A DNA stretch of 56,465 nucleotides from a virus (IMGVR_UViG_3300049459_000108:1-56465), one strand, 5' to 3'; shown: positions 45,643 to 53,122, counted from the first letter of the stretch. Translations and numbers: made by a program. Notes: generated from the sequence alone by a model not told the origin.

Positions 45643-47469
45643 GTGAAGGTCCTGCGATACCAGATCAGGCGTCAACCGGTCCGGATCAATGTCTGTGAGA
45701 CGCCTTGGGACCTTGACCGCTTCATCGATTTCGTAGAAGCCAATCCCGTAATGGGCTTCGATACGGAGACGACAGGGCTCGACTGGTGGAACTCAGACCG
45801 AGGCTTCCGTATTCGTCTCGCCCAGTTCGGCAACGGCGTTGAGAGTTGGGTTCTGCCGGTTGAGGTAAACCCGCAATTCAAGGTCGCTGCCGTCTGGGCG
45901 CTTCGGAAAGCTCACAGGCTGATTGCCCATAACGGCACGTTCGATCAGCACGTCAGTGAACACACTCTTGGCGTCTCGCTCGAAGAGCTGGCTCCGAAGG
46001 TACTCGATACCAAGATCTTCGCTCACCTCGTTGACCCGAGGCAGGTCAAGGAATTCGGGCCCGGCCTGAAACTCGAAGAGCTGGTGAAGTTCTACATCGA
46101 CGCCGTTGCGGGCGCTGAGGTCAAGGGCTCGATGACCCAGATAGCCAAGCGGTACAAGGTCAAGAAAGAGGCCATCTGGCCTGTCGTTCGGACCTTCGAT
46201 GAAGAATATCTGCTCTACGCAGGTATGGACCCTATTTGGGCCTACCGACTTCTTCACATCCTCATGCCCAAGGTGCCGGCGCGTTCGAGGGCTAAGGGCC
46301 TGATCGGCTGGGAACACCGGCTCGCGCACGTCACGGCCCTGATGGAACGTACTGGGTACCTCGTAGATGTCCCATACGTCGAGGCCCGAATAGCAGAGCT
46401 GAAGGTCGAAGAGGAGAAGTGGCTTCGAGAGGTCTACAAGTGGGGCGTCGAGAACGTCAATTCCGACGCGCAGCTCATTAAGGCTTTCCAAGGGTTCGGC
46501 TTCAGGCTGACCAAGAAAACCAAAAAGGGCAATCTGTCGATGGATGCCGAGGTTCTGGACTCCATCGATCACCCGCTAGCCGAGGCAGTCAAGAAGGCTA
46601 CGAAGGCCGCTAAGTGGCGGAAGACCTGGTTCGAAGCAGCCCTCAAGGGCATGGATTCGCAAGGTCGAGTGCACGCGAGCGTGAATGCGCTCCAGGCGCG
46701 CACGGCGAGGATGAGTATTACGGGAGCCATCCCGGCACAGACATTCCCTGCGGGGGACGGTTATGTGCGTTCTTCCTTCTTGGCCGAAGAGGGTCATGTC
46801 TCCGTGTCGATTGACTTCGGAAACATGGAACTGCGGGTCATGGCTGCGGCCTCGAATGACCCGATCATGATGAAGACGTTCCTTGCTGATGAGGACCTGC
46901 ACAACATCACGGCCATTGCAGCATTCGGGCCGATGAAGCCGGGCCAGAAGAAGCACGAGAAGAGATCCGCGGGTAAGGGCACCAACTTTGCCATTGGATT
47001 TGGTGGAACGTGGCGGGCTGTCACTGACGGGTTCGGAGTCCCCGAAGAGGACGCGAAGAAGGCTGTAGATGCCTTCTGGGAAACGTACCTAGGCGTCGGG
47101 CGCTTCGGAGACAAGCTCAAGGATGAAGCCCGGAGGACGGGCTACATCTTCACAGCGACAGGTCGACGCGTCCCGGTAGACCGGCGCCGCCTCTACGCGG
47201 CCCTGAACTACTACATCCAATCGTCTGCACGGGACATCACGGCTCGGGCAATCATCAATCTCCACCTTGCTGGATTTACTCCCTGGATGCGCCTCCCGGT
47301 GCATGACGAAATCATCTTCTCCTTTCCCAAGGAGAGGGCAAAGGAACTGACCGAGAAGGCAGCTCGAATCATGGAATTCACCTTCAAGGGGCTTCTGATT
47401 CCGGCTGAGGGTGAGATCGGTGAGCGCTCGTGGGGCTCGATTCTTGACATGGAAGAAAGCAAGCACTAG
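45643..47469 (+). CDS. family A DNA polymerase with 3'-5' exonuclease
   Basis: 608 residues from GTG 45643 (GGAGAGC). Exonuclease: VMGFDTETTGLDWW (Asp40, Glu42), AHNGTFDQHV and YLLYAGMDPIWAYRL. Polymerase: motif A VSIDFGNMELRVMAAAS, motif B KRSAGKGTNFAIGFGG, motif C LPVHDEIIFSF. There is no 5' nuclease domain, and the length is typical of phage PolA-like replicases. Motif A has FGN in place of the common YSQ. It should replicate the genome with the primase pair and the ATPase. Confidence 0.95.
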   Translation: MKVLRYQIRRQPVRINVCETPWDLDRFIDFVEANPVMGFDTETTGLDWWNSDRGFRIRLAQFGNGVESWVLPVEVNPQFKVAAVWALRKAHRLIAHNGTFDQHVSEHTLGVSLEELAPKVLDTKIFAHLVDPRQVKEFGPGLKLEELVKFYIDAVAGAEVKGSMTQIAKRYKVKKEAIWPVVRTFDEEYLLYAGMDPIWAYRLLHILMPKVPARSRAKGLIGWEHRLAHVTALMERTGYLVDVPYVEARIAELKVEEEKWLREVYKWGVENVNSDAQLIKAFQGFGFRLTKKTKKGNLSMDAEVLDSIDHPLAEAVKKATKAAKWRKTWFEAALKGMDSQGRVHASVNALQARTARMSITGAIPAQTFPAGDGYVRSSFLAEEGHVSVSIDFGNMELRVMAAASNDPIMMKTFLADEDLHNITAIAAFGPMKPGQKKHEKRSAGKGTNFAIGFGGTWRAVTDGFGVPEEDAKKAVDAFWETYLGVGRFGDKLKDEARRTGYIFTATGRRVPVDRRRLYAALNYYIQSSARDITARAIINLHLAGFTPWMRLPVHDEIIFSFPKERAKELTEKAARIMEFTFKGLLIPAEGEIGERSWGSILDMEESKH

Positions 47470-47477
47470 GAGAGCGA

Positions 47478-47681
47478 ATGAAGCTGAGTGAGCTTATTGC
47501 CGATGCTGAACGGACGCTGAAGGAGTTCGGAGACGTTCCCGTTGTCACTCCCGACCCCGGCTGTTCCTGCTGTTCCACTGGAGATTTCGAAGAGGTCGCG
47601 ACCCGTGTAGAGCGGAACTCGGTTCGCATCTGGGTTGGAGCTGACGCTGTCTCGGTACCTGTCGCATTCATTGTGGCCTGA
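47478..47681 (+). CDS. small hypothetical protein
   Basis: 67 residues from ATG 47478 with AGGAGAGCGA. A helix (LSELIADAERTLKEFGDVPV), then PDPGCSCCSTGDFEE and two strands. The layout resembles a family of small actinophage proteins with 'DVPVVTPDPGC', but no function is known. Confidence 0.6.
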   Translation: MKLSELIADAERTLKEFGDVPVVTPDPGCSCCSTGDFEEVATRVERNSVRIWVGADAVSVPVAFIVA

Positions 47682-47826
47682 GCCCTTGGACGAGGAACTT
47701 GAAGAGGTCTTGGACTGCGAATGGTGTCAGAACGCTGACTCTGTAGGGCTTTTCGACCTGAACGACGTAGAAACCGGCCTGTGTGCCGAATGTGCAGAGA
47801 ACAACGCCGTGGAGAGGTGCGAATGA
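47671..47826 (+). CDS. small zinc-ribbon-like protein, start uncertain
   Basis: 51 residues if started at TTG 47671, which overlaps the end of the previous gene; an in-frame TTG at 47635 would give 63. CEWCQNADS and CAECAENNA form a two-CxxC zinc ribbon. It overlaps the next ATG (47823). There is no clear RBS for either start, so translation may be coupled. Confidence 0.5.
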   Translation: MWPEPLDEELEEVLDCEWCQNADSVGLFDLNDVETGLCAECAENNAVERCE

Positions 47827-48086
47827 CTGAGAAGTATGAGGACGCCAACAGCATCATGTCGGATCTCGAAAGTCAGATGGCTCTCGCCAACCTGATCAAG
47901 CGAGGCGAGTACGCGGCTGGTATCGCTGTTCTGTCCGGGGACATCCTGAAGTCCGCTCTGGCGGCTGGCGTGCCCTACGCCATGGCCGAGGAGATGGCCG
48001 GCGACTTCTGGAAGGCCGAGATGCTGGCGGACACAGTTGCCGGCCTTCTCCGCAACGCTGAGTTCGAGGAGGACGAGACCGAATGA
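47823..48086 (+). CDS. helical hypothetical protein
   Basis: 87 residues from ATG 47823 with GAGAGGTGCG. All-helical and acidic (SIMSDLESQMALANLIKRGE; MAEEMAGDFWKAEMLADTVA). Its ATGA overlap with the next gene at 48083 points to coupled translation. No recognised family. Confidence 0.65.
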   Translation: MTEKYEDANSIMSDLESQMALANLIKRGEYAAGIAVLSGDILKSALAAGVPYAMAEEMAGDFWKAEMLADTVAGLLRNAEFEEDETE

Positions 48087-48280
48087 AGATGCCCCAGTAC
48101 ATCGTCTGGGGGCTCTGGGGCAACTTCTCCGAGAGCCGCACCGCTTCAGACATTCGCCACGCGAAGAAGATCCAGTCAGGTTGGAAGGGACGAGACGCGG
48201 ACCGCATCGAGATCCACGGGATTGCGAGCCTCGTCGAGCTGGAGGAGCTGGCTTGGGAGCGTCCGAGGCGCGCGGAGTGA
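48083..48280 (+). CDS. small hypothetical protein
   Basis: 65 residues from ATG 48083 (ATGA overlap; GAGGAGGACGAG upstream). Begins KMPQYIVWGLWGNFSESR, with a basic middle. It overlaps the lipoprotein gene at 48277. No recognised family. Confidence 0.6.
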   Translation: MKMPQYIVWGLWGNFSESRTASDIRHAKKIQSGWKGRDADRIEIHGIASLVELEELAWERPRRAE

Positions 48281-48465
48281 GGTTCCTCGCCGTAGCGGCG
48301 GTTACCGCGCTCCTGGTCCTCTTCCTCACGGGGTGCGACGACCGGAGGTGTCTCCAGTCGCACAGCGACATCATGCCTATCACTCAGGTCAACGCTCAGG
48401 GACAGCCCTACATCACGTGGATTCCCATAACGACCTGCGACAAGTACGAGGAGCCGAAGCCCTGA
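48277..48465 (+). CDS. putative lipoprotein
   Basis: 62 residues from GTG 48277 (GTGA overlap; CCGAGGCGC). Signal peptide RFLAVAAVTALLVLFLTGC with the lipobox LTGC, so Cys19 or thereabouts would be lipidated and exposed outside the membrane. The mature part is short (about 43 residues) with two more Cys. A lipoprotein in an early operon could block superinfection, as in other phages; that is inference. Confidence 0.7.
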   Translation: MRFLAVAAVTALLVLFLTGCDDRRCLQSHSDIMPITQVNAQGQPYITWIPITTCDKYEEPKP

Positions 48466-48908
48466 GCTGCAAAACCCTGTACCACTGCAAGTACGGGCGC
48501 GGCGAGAAGCGGCCGTGCCGGGACTGCTACTTCCTTGGTCTGGCTGATGCAGCTAGCGAACGTGGGGACTGCATCCGTAAGCAGGTCGGCGCGGTCCTGG
48601 TCCGAGCGGACCACCGGACCGCCGCCACTGGCTACAACGGCAGCGAACCGGGAGGCCCGAGCTGCCTTGAGGGCGAGTGCGAACGGTGCCTCAGTGATGT
48701 GCCGGCCGGGACCGGCTACGAGGGATGTATCGAGTACCACGCCGAAGCCAACGCCATCATGTGGAGCCGTCCAGAGGACCGCATCGGAGCGACCCTCTAC
48801 GTGACGTGGGAGCCCTGCGGGGACTGCCGGAAGCTGATCCGCGGTGTTGGCATCGCCCACGTGGTGTGGCTCGAAGACCTGACCAAGCTCCGTCGCTGGA
48901 CGGTCTGA
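48462..48908 (+). CDS. dCMP deaminase
   Basis: 148 residues. The only in-frame start compatible with its neighbours is CTG 48462, which overlaps the lipoprotein stop (CTGA) and has GAGGAG seven bases upstream; the ATG at 48222 would overlap two genes. Zinc site: HAEANAIMW (His, Glu) and EPCGDCRKL (two Cys). The N-terminal KTLYHCKYGRGEKRPCRDC adds a further Cys cluster, and there is a long CLEGECERCLSD insertion as in phage-type enzymes. It converts dCMP to dUMP, the substrate of ThyX. Confidence 0.88.
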   Translation: MSCKTLYHCKYGRGEKRPCRDCYFLGLADAASERGDCIRKQVGAVLVRADHRTAATGYNGSEPGGPSCLEGECERCLSDVPAGTGYEGCIEYHAEANAIMWSRPEDRIGATLYVTWEPCGDCRKLIRGVGIAHVVWLEDLTKLRRWTV

Positions 48909-48920
48909 AGGAATGAAACA

Positions 48921-49037
48921 TTGGCGATGAGCAAGGAAGAGTGGCTTGCCCGCGAACTGGCCAAGATGCCTGCGCGAGGCGATGTGTGGAGAGCCAACGT
49001 CATGAAGACGTGGGGCTTGAAGCCAGTCACTCAGTAG
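48921..49037 (+). CDS. tiny hypothetical protein
   Basis: 38 residues from TTG 48921 (AAGGA eight bases upstream), or 36 from ATG 48927. Basic and helical (KEEWLARELAKM, then VMKTWGLKPVTQ); the end resembles short phage proteins that begin from a degraded HTH. It is the last gene of the early operon before the terminator. Confidence 0.45.
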   Translation: MAMSKEEWLARELAKMPARGDVWRANVMKTWGLKPVTQ

Positions 49038-49039
49038 AG

Positions 49040-49081
49040 ACGCAAAGAGCCCTCCCCTTCCGGGGAGGGCTCTTCTTGCGT
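49040..49081. terminator. bidirectional terminator between early operon and integrase
   Basis: A long inverted repeat: ACGCAA..AGAGCCCTCCCC and GGGGAGGGCTCT..TTGCGT, with a TTCC loop and T-rich flanks on both strands. It ends the plus-strand operon and the minus-strand integrase. Confidence 0.85.
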
Positions 49082-50671
49082 TTACGCCGCGTCCTCTTCG
49101 TGCCACACGATCTCGATGAAGGCAGGGTCCCACCGCTTACCCCGCCCAACCGGGTGGATGATCACTGACCTGATGCTCTGAAGGAGGCGTGTCCGCCTCT
49201 CAGGCATGGACAGGTTCTTCCAGTCCGCCAGGGCATCGGGAGAGAGTAGCTTCTTCTGCTTCTTCTGAAGCGTCAGCTTCCCGCGCTTGGTCTGAAGCTC
49301 TGCCCGCTCGGTCTCAAGCTCTTCGATCGCGTCGAGGGACTGGCCCATCGAGATGCGCTTGTCCTTGCGACGCTCCCGGACGTCATCCATCTCCTTGGCG
49401 ATCTCGGCCAGGCGTGCGTCATGGATCGTCTCGTCGATCTCCTCGGCAGCCTTCTCGACCGCATCACCAAGCCCCTCACGAGTCCCCAGGAGGAAGGCAG
49501 ACTCAACGAGGTCATCGACGGGCGGCCCAACCCGTGTAACGCCTCCACATCCGCCCTGTGTGTTCAGGCAGGCGTACCGGAAGCCGTAACGGTCGAAGTT
49601 GGGGGTCCCCCTCGTGTAGGGGTTCGGGTACATCGCGGTGAGGCACTTACCGCACCGGGCGATGCCTGAGAGGAAGTGCTTCGCGCTGGTGTCGTGCAGC
49701 TCCTGCTTGCCACCCTTGTTCGCCTCCTTGCGCCGCTTCAGCTCGTTGACGCAGGCCCAGTACTCATCGGGAGTGCATGCACTGTCCCAATCACCCCTGA
49801 CAGGGTTCCCCTCAGAGTCGAGAACGACATAGTCAGGGAGCCACAGGCGGCCGGCACTTCGCCTCTCGTCCTGAGGGGCGTACATGCGGAAGCCAGCGTT
49901 GCGGGGATTCGTGAGGATCGCCTCTGCGGCACTGTGCTGGATCTCCCGACGTCCCTCACGGGATCGCTTGGTCTTCCGGGGCTCGTAACCGAACTCCATG
50001 AGGTCACGGCGGAAGGTTCCGACTTTCAGGCCGCCAGGGACGGCCCGGATCGCCTTGAGTAGGAACGGGTGCTCTGTCTCGTGCAGAGTCTTACGGTCCT
50101 CGTTCCACCCGAAGGGGCGCGGTGCTCCATGCATGGCGCCCTTGTAGGCGATGCGGCGGTTCGTGCGGCTCGTTCGGCGCTTGATGTTGCCGATCTCCAT
50201 GTTGCCCATGGTGGCCTGCATGACGAACATGCCGCGGCCTTCGATGGTGGAGAGATCGACGCTGCCCTCTACGGATCGGCCGATGTAGCTGGGGTTCATC
50301 TCGAAGACGCGGCAGATGCGGGCCGCGTCGTACACGAGACGGGCCAACCGGTCGGAGTGAAGGAAAAGAATCCCCTTGATCACTCCCGCTTCGAGGTCCT
50401 TCAGCATGGCCTCAAAGTCGGTCCGCTCGATGAACGGATCGGAGGCCGGCGTGTCGTTGTCGCAGTAGTCGCGGACGACAGCCGCGCCCTTACGAACCAG
50501 CTCGGGATCATGCTCGACGAGGAAGCGGATCGCTTGCTCTTGTTCCTTGACTTGCTCCTGGACCTCACGCCATGAGGACTGCACTCCGGCTAGGGCCTTG
50601 TCGAAGCTGACGCGGCGGTACATCCCGAGGGGGATGCAGGTGTCCGATACGACGTGTTGGAGGACTACCAA
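49082..50671 (-). CDS. int: large serine integrase
   Basis: 529 residues from TTG 50671 (AGGGA ten bases upstream); an ATG at residue 17 would leave too short a lead before the catalytic region. The resolvase domain has Ser22 in MYRRVSFDK, the acidic DNDTPASDPF loop and the Arg-rich ILFLHSDRLARLVYDA. A recombinase domain follows (ILTNPRNAGFRM), then a zinc ribbon (ARCGKCLTAMYP; ACLNTQGGCGG) and a coiled coil near residues 415-485. It catalyses attP x attB integration without host factors. An operator overlaps its upstream region, so it is probably repressed in the lysogen. Confidence 0.93.
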   Translation of the reverse strand: MVVLQHVVSDTCIPLGMYRRVSFDKALAGVQSSWREVQEQVKEQEQAIRFLVEHDPELVRKGAAVVRDYCDNDTPASDPFIERTDFEAMLKDLEAGVIKGILFLHSDRLARLVYDAARICRVFEMNPSYIGRSVEGSVDLSTIEGRGMFVMQATMGNMEIGNIKRRTSRTNRRIAYKGAMHGAPRPFGWNEDRKTLHETEHPFLLKAIRAVPGGLKVGTFRRDLMEFGYEPRKTKRSREGRREIQHSAAEAILTNPRNAGFRMYAPQDERRSAGRLWLPDYVVLDSEGNPVRGDWDSACTPDEYWACVNELKRRKEANKGGKQELHDTSAKHFLSGIARCGKCLTAMYPNPYTRGTPNFDRYGFRYACLNTQGGCGGVTRVGPPVDDLVESAFLLGTREGLGDAVEKAAEEIDETIHDARLAEIAKEMDDVRERRKDKRISMGQSLDAIEELETERAELQTKRGKLTLQKKQKKLLSPDALADWKNLSMPERRTRLLQSIRSVIIHPVGRGKRWDPAFIEIVWHEEDAA

Positions 50672-50776
50672 CGGATCGTTCCCTGTCTGCTAGCTGCGCT
50701 GACGCAGGTGTCCATGCTGGTCAGCGGCTCGCAAGCCCGTACCGGGAGCGATTATCACACATTCAAGAAAAGTGTG
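50672..50776. other. candidate attP zone
   Basis: The 105 bp between the integrase start and the AhpC-like stop contain an inverted repeat (CACAC at 50757-50761 and GTGTG at 50772-50776) and the reverse operator at 50755-50767. Large serine integrases commonly have attP next to their own gene. Because homology to ahpC ends at about 50780-50790, the crossover should lie there, at the right edge of this zone. No core dinucleotide can be named. Confidence 0.45.
50755..50767 (-). promoter_or_regulatory. operator in the integrase leader
   Basis: TCACACATTCAAG, read on the minus strand as CTTGAATGTGTGA. On that strand it overlaps TGTGATAAT, an extended -10-like sequence that could be the integrase promoter. 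The repressor would thus block int transcription. Confidence 0.65.
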
Positions 50777-50938
50777 TTATTCGCTTGCCTTGGGCCACGC
50801 GAAGACCACCAACCAACCCTTCTCTTCGCGGTTGAGCTTAAGCCACTCCCGGTCGATCTGCTGGAACTCCTTGCCCTTCTCCAGCGAGACACAGGCAGCG
50901 AGGTCAAACTCCGGGAACTGGTCGCCAACGTTCAGCAC
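50777..50938 (-). CDS. N-terminal fragment of an AhpC-type peroxiredoxin (attP-linked)
   Basis: 53 codons from GTG 50938, with GAAGGAG nine bases upstream. The sequence VGDQFPEFDLAACVSLEKGK, then EFQQID and VVFAWPK follows, residue by residue, the start of actinobacterial AhpC (MLTVGDKFPEFDLTACVSLE...VVFAWPKDFTFVCPTE). It stops (ASE, TAA) just before the peroxidatic-Cys segment, so the product cannot be an active peroxidase. The gene lies directly upstream of int on the same strand, where attP is expected. The likely meaning is a captured ahpC 5' end that restores a hybrid host gene after integration; see findings. Confidence 0.75.
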   Translation of the reverse strand: MLNVGDQFPEFDLAACVSLEKGKEFQQIDREWLKLNREEKGWLVVFAWPKASE

Positions 50939-51185
50939 GTGCGGGGGCTCCTTCAACAGGGGGGTTGGACGTACCAGGCCATCTCACACCTTGGACCACT
51001 GATCAGGGAAATCGGCTGGGGCGTGACCACTGATAGGTAGGTGTGATCAGTCGGCGGCCGGCCTGCGTGGGGATGGGGTGTCCGTGACGGGCTGGCGCGA
51101 AGCGCCGCGACTCCGTTCGTCCCCGGCTCCGGGGACTCTGTGCGCAAGGGACTTGACCGAAGTCCGATCGATCATGGTACGGTCA
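50939..51185. other. control region between the AhpC-like fragment and the 51272 operon
   Basis: No gene is supported. It holds two direct copies of GACCACTGAT (50994 and 51024, 30 bp apart), several TGATCA sites, a GC-rich hairpin near 51087-51104 (GGCGCGAAGCGCC), and a possible rightward promoter (TTGACC at 51153, TACGGT at 51178, spacer 19). The direct repeats would sit upstream of the fragment's minus-strand start and may be its regulator sites. Confidence 0.4.
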
Positions 51186-51198
51186 TCACGCATTCAAG
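51153..51198 (+). promoter_or_regulatory. putative promoter and operator for the HTH/zinc gene
   Basis: -35 TTGACC (51153-51158) and a loose -10 TACGGT (51178-51183). The reverse operator TCACGCATTCAAG (51186-51198) covers the start-site region. A bound repressor would block this transcript. Confidence 0.5.
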
Positions 51199-51212
51199 TT
51201 CTACAGGCAAAA

Positions 51213-51271
51213 GTGACCCCCGGCGAGGCGGCAACCTCCCGAGGGTCTGACAACGAAGAGGTAAGTCTTCG
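51213..51271 (+). promoter_or_regulatory. structured mRNA leader with RBS-sequestering hairpin
   Basis: Hairpin 1: GACCC(51215)..GAGG..CCTC..GGGTC(51243). Hairpin 2: CGAAGA (51254-51259), six-base loop, TCTTCG (51266-51271), directly abutting ATG 51272. The second stem folds over AAGAGG, the only RBS. This could control translation. Whether it senses anything is unknown. Confidence 0.5.
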
Positions 51272-52183
51272 ATGCAGGTCAAGCGTACCAAGCACACGTC
51301 CGGTTTCACCGTCCTCCCGAACTCCATCCTTCAGCGCCAGGACCTCAGCCTCACGGCTCGCGGCCTCCTGGGTCTGCTTCTCTCGCAGCCTGAGAACACG
51401 GCTGTCACGGTCAAGGAGTTGACCGAGGACGTTGCCGAGGGGCAGAAGCGCGTCACGAACGCGATGAAGGAACTCCAGGCCCACGGCTACGTCATCTGCA
51501 CCCGTATGCAGAACGAGCGTGGCCACTGGGCGACTTCCGTCGAGGTCTTCGACGTTCCGCAGTCCGAGGCTCCGAAGAGCGACGAACCGAAGTCCGGTCG
51601 TCCGAAGCGGCGGCTCGTCGGGATCATCCCCTTCGGGGAAAAGAACCAGGAAAAGAACCCCCCTGTCCCCCAGACCTCGGTTGCCGTCGAGGAAGAGGGG
51701 CGGGGGGAAGAAGCTCCGCAGCAGTCAGAAGAGATTGGCCGCGCTGCGGCTGTCCTTGGCCGCCTGAGTGACGCTGTGCCGTCGCTGAAGCTCTCGGCCG
51801 GTGACGTGCTGAAGCTCGCTCCTGTGGCCGCTGAGTGGCTTGCCCGTGGTGCCTCTGAACTCCAGCTCCGCAACGAGCTGACCGAGGGCCTTCCGGCCAC
51901 CATCAAGAGCCCGCGGGCTCTCCTGGCCGACCGGCTGACTCGCAAGATGCCGCCCGTCCCGGTCGTGGTCGAAAAGCTCGTGGAGTGCCCCGAGTGCATG
52001 GGCTACCTGCCGCGTGGTCAGAAGACCGGCATCTGTGGCCGGTGTGCTGGTGTCCAGCCGACTGCCAGTGAGCCCACCCCTGTTGGCCAGTCCGATGAGG
52101 CTGCCTCCCTGCTGGATGCCATCCGCCAGCGCCGCTCTGCCGGGACCGTCAAGGGCTCCCGCCGCGGCTTCGCAACTGCCTGA
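51272..52183 (+). CDS. winged-HTH and zinc-ribbon protein, plasmid/AICE-type
   Basis: 303 residues from ATG 51272. The first ~80 residues (GFTVLPNSILQRQDLSLTAR, then GLLGLLLSQPEN) match the actinobacterial winged helix commonly found in plasmid and integrative-element replication or control proteins. Then come a charged, disordered Pro/Glu linker, a helical domain at ~150-215, and a C-terminal zinc ribbon (CPECMGYLP..CGRCAG). It may be a replication initiator, an excision or replication activator, or a transcription factor. The operator in front of it places it under lysogeny control. Confidence 0.7.
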   Translation: MQVKRTKHTSGFTVLPNSILQRQDLSLTARGLLGLLLSQPENTAVTVKELTEDVAEGQKRVTNAMKELQAHGYVICTRMQNERGHWATSVEVFDVPQSEAPKSDEPKSGRPKRRLVGIIPFGEKNQEKNPPVPQTSVAVEEEGRGEEAPQQSEEIGRAAAVLGRLSDAVPSLKLSAGDVLKLAPVAAEWLARGASELQLRNELTEGLPATIKSPRALLADRLTRKMPPVPVVVEKLVECPECMGYLPRGQKTGICGRCAGVQPTASEPTPVGQSDEAASLLDAIRQRRSAGTVKGSRRGFATA

Positions 52184-52218
52184 CGAAAACCCTCTCACCC
52201 CAACTGAAGGAGACAACT

Positions 52219-53013
52219 GTGTCCAGCTCTGCCCTTCCCTGGTACGTGAAGCTCGTCCTCAGGGTTGCTGTCCCCGCTGCTTGCCTGGCGGCGCTGTACC
52301 TCTCCATCCCCGGAGAGATCGCGATGGCACGAACGGCGGGATGGTCTGAGCACTACGCCCCCGCCATGCCGATCTGCGTCTCGGTGTACGCCCTCGCTGC
52401 TGCCGCCATTGCTGCCTACCGGAGAAAGGCCAGCCTTCCCGGACAGGTGACGGCCCTCATCGGCGCCGTGGTGGCTCTCGCCCTGGCCATCTGCGCACAG
52501 TCCATCTCTCACCTGATCCAGCAGAGCTACATGGGCAGCAGCGCCGTCCTGGTGGTGGCTGTCAGCTCCGTGCCTCCGCTGGTCATCGCGCACATGATGC
52601 ACATGGCAGAGACCCCCTCTCAGGTGAAGACGGCCGACGAGGAGAAGGCAGAGCTGCGAGGGATGATCGACTACCTGTCTGAGGAACTGACGACTTCGCT
52701 GGGATCTCAGTCCCTCACCCTGGTCTCTCGCGCGGCTGGCATCGTGAGGGAGATCGAGAACCTGTCCAAGACGACTGAGGGACTGGCCGAGGAGGCTGAG
52801 AAGGTCTCTCAGGAAGTCGAGGAGTCCCTGTCGGCTCCCAAGACCAAGGCTCTCGCCGCGAGGATCGTCAGGGCGAGAGAGACCCTGAAGGCTCAGGGGG
52901 ACAAGGTCACCGTGGATGCCGTCTGCAAGTCTCTCGGGATCTCTCAGGCGACGTACTACCGCTACAAGGGTCCCGAGCAGTCGACTGAGGCACTACTTCC
53001 TCTGAGCATCTAG
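52219..53013 (+). CDS. four-helix membrane protein with C-terminal HTH (DUF2637-like)
   Basis: 264 residues from GTG 52219 with AAGGAGACAACT. Four membrane helices at about residues 12-32, 48-66, 76-96 and 104-124, then a long helical stalk (EEKAELRGMIDYLSEEL; EEAEKVSQEVEE), and a C-terminal HTH (VTVDAVCKSLGISQATYYRY). The membrane part resembles the DUF2637/Spd proteins of Streptomyces plasmids. A membrane-tethered DNA-binding protein could sense the envelope or tether phage DNA; that is inference. Two terminators follow. Confidence 0.75.
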   Translation: MSSSALPWYVKLVLRVAVPAACLAALYLSIPGEIAMARTAGWSEHYAPAMPICVSVYALAAAAIAAYRRKASLPGQVTALIGAVVALALAICAQSISHLIQQSYMGSSAVLVVAVSSVPPLVIAHMMHMAETPSQVKTADEEKAELRGMIDYLSEELTTSLGSQSLTLVSRAAGIVREIENLSKTTEGLAEEAEKVSQEVEESLSAPKTKALAARIVRARETLKAQGDKVTVDAVCKSLGISQATYYRYKGPEQSTEALLPLSI

Positions 53014-53028
53014 CCCGGCCGGAAACAC

Positions 53029-53064
53029 AGAGAACCCCCCACACCCAGACTGTGAGGGGGTTCT
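53029..53064 (+). terminator. terminator 1 after the membrane-HTH gene
   Basis: Stem AGAACCCCC..ACA / TGT..GGGGGTTCTCT with a 7-base loop, ending in TCTTGCT. A second hairpin lies 30 bases on. Confidence 0.75.
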
Positions 53065-53094
53065 CTTGCTCTGAGACTAGCCGGAAATGCAGAA

Positions 53095-53122
53095 GGCCCC
53101 CGGCCGAAGCCGGGGGCTCTCT
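53095..53122. terminator. terminator 2 (bidirectional)
   Basis: GCCCCCGGC-CGAA-GCCGGGGGC with TCTCTCC after it and GAAGG before it. It lies between plus and minus operons, so it probably serves both. Confidence 0.65.

Noticed and set aside
50654-51040. 128-codon plus-strand frame over the AhpC-like fragment
   Set aside because: Antisense; the minus-strand frame has the RBS and clear similarity.
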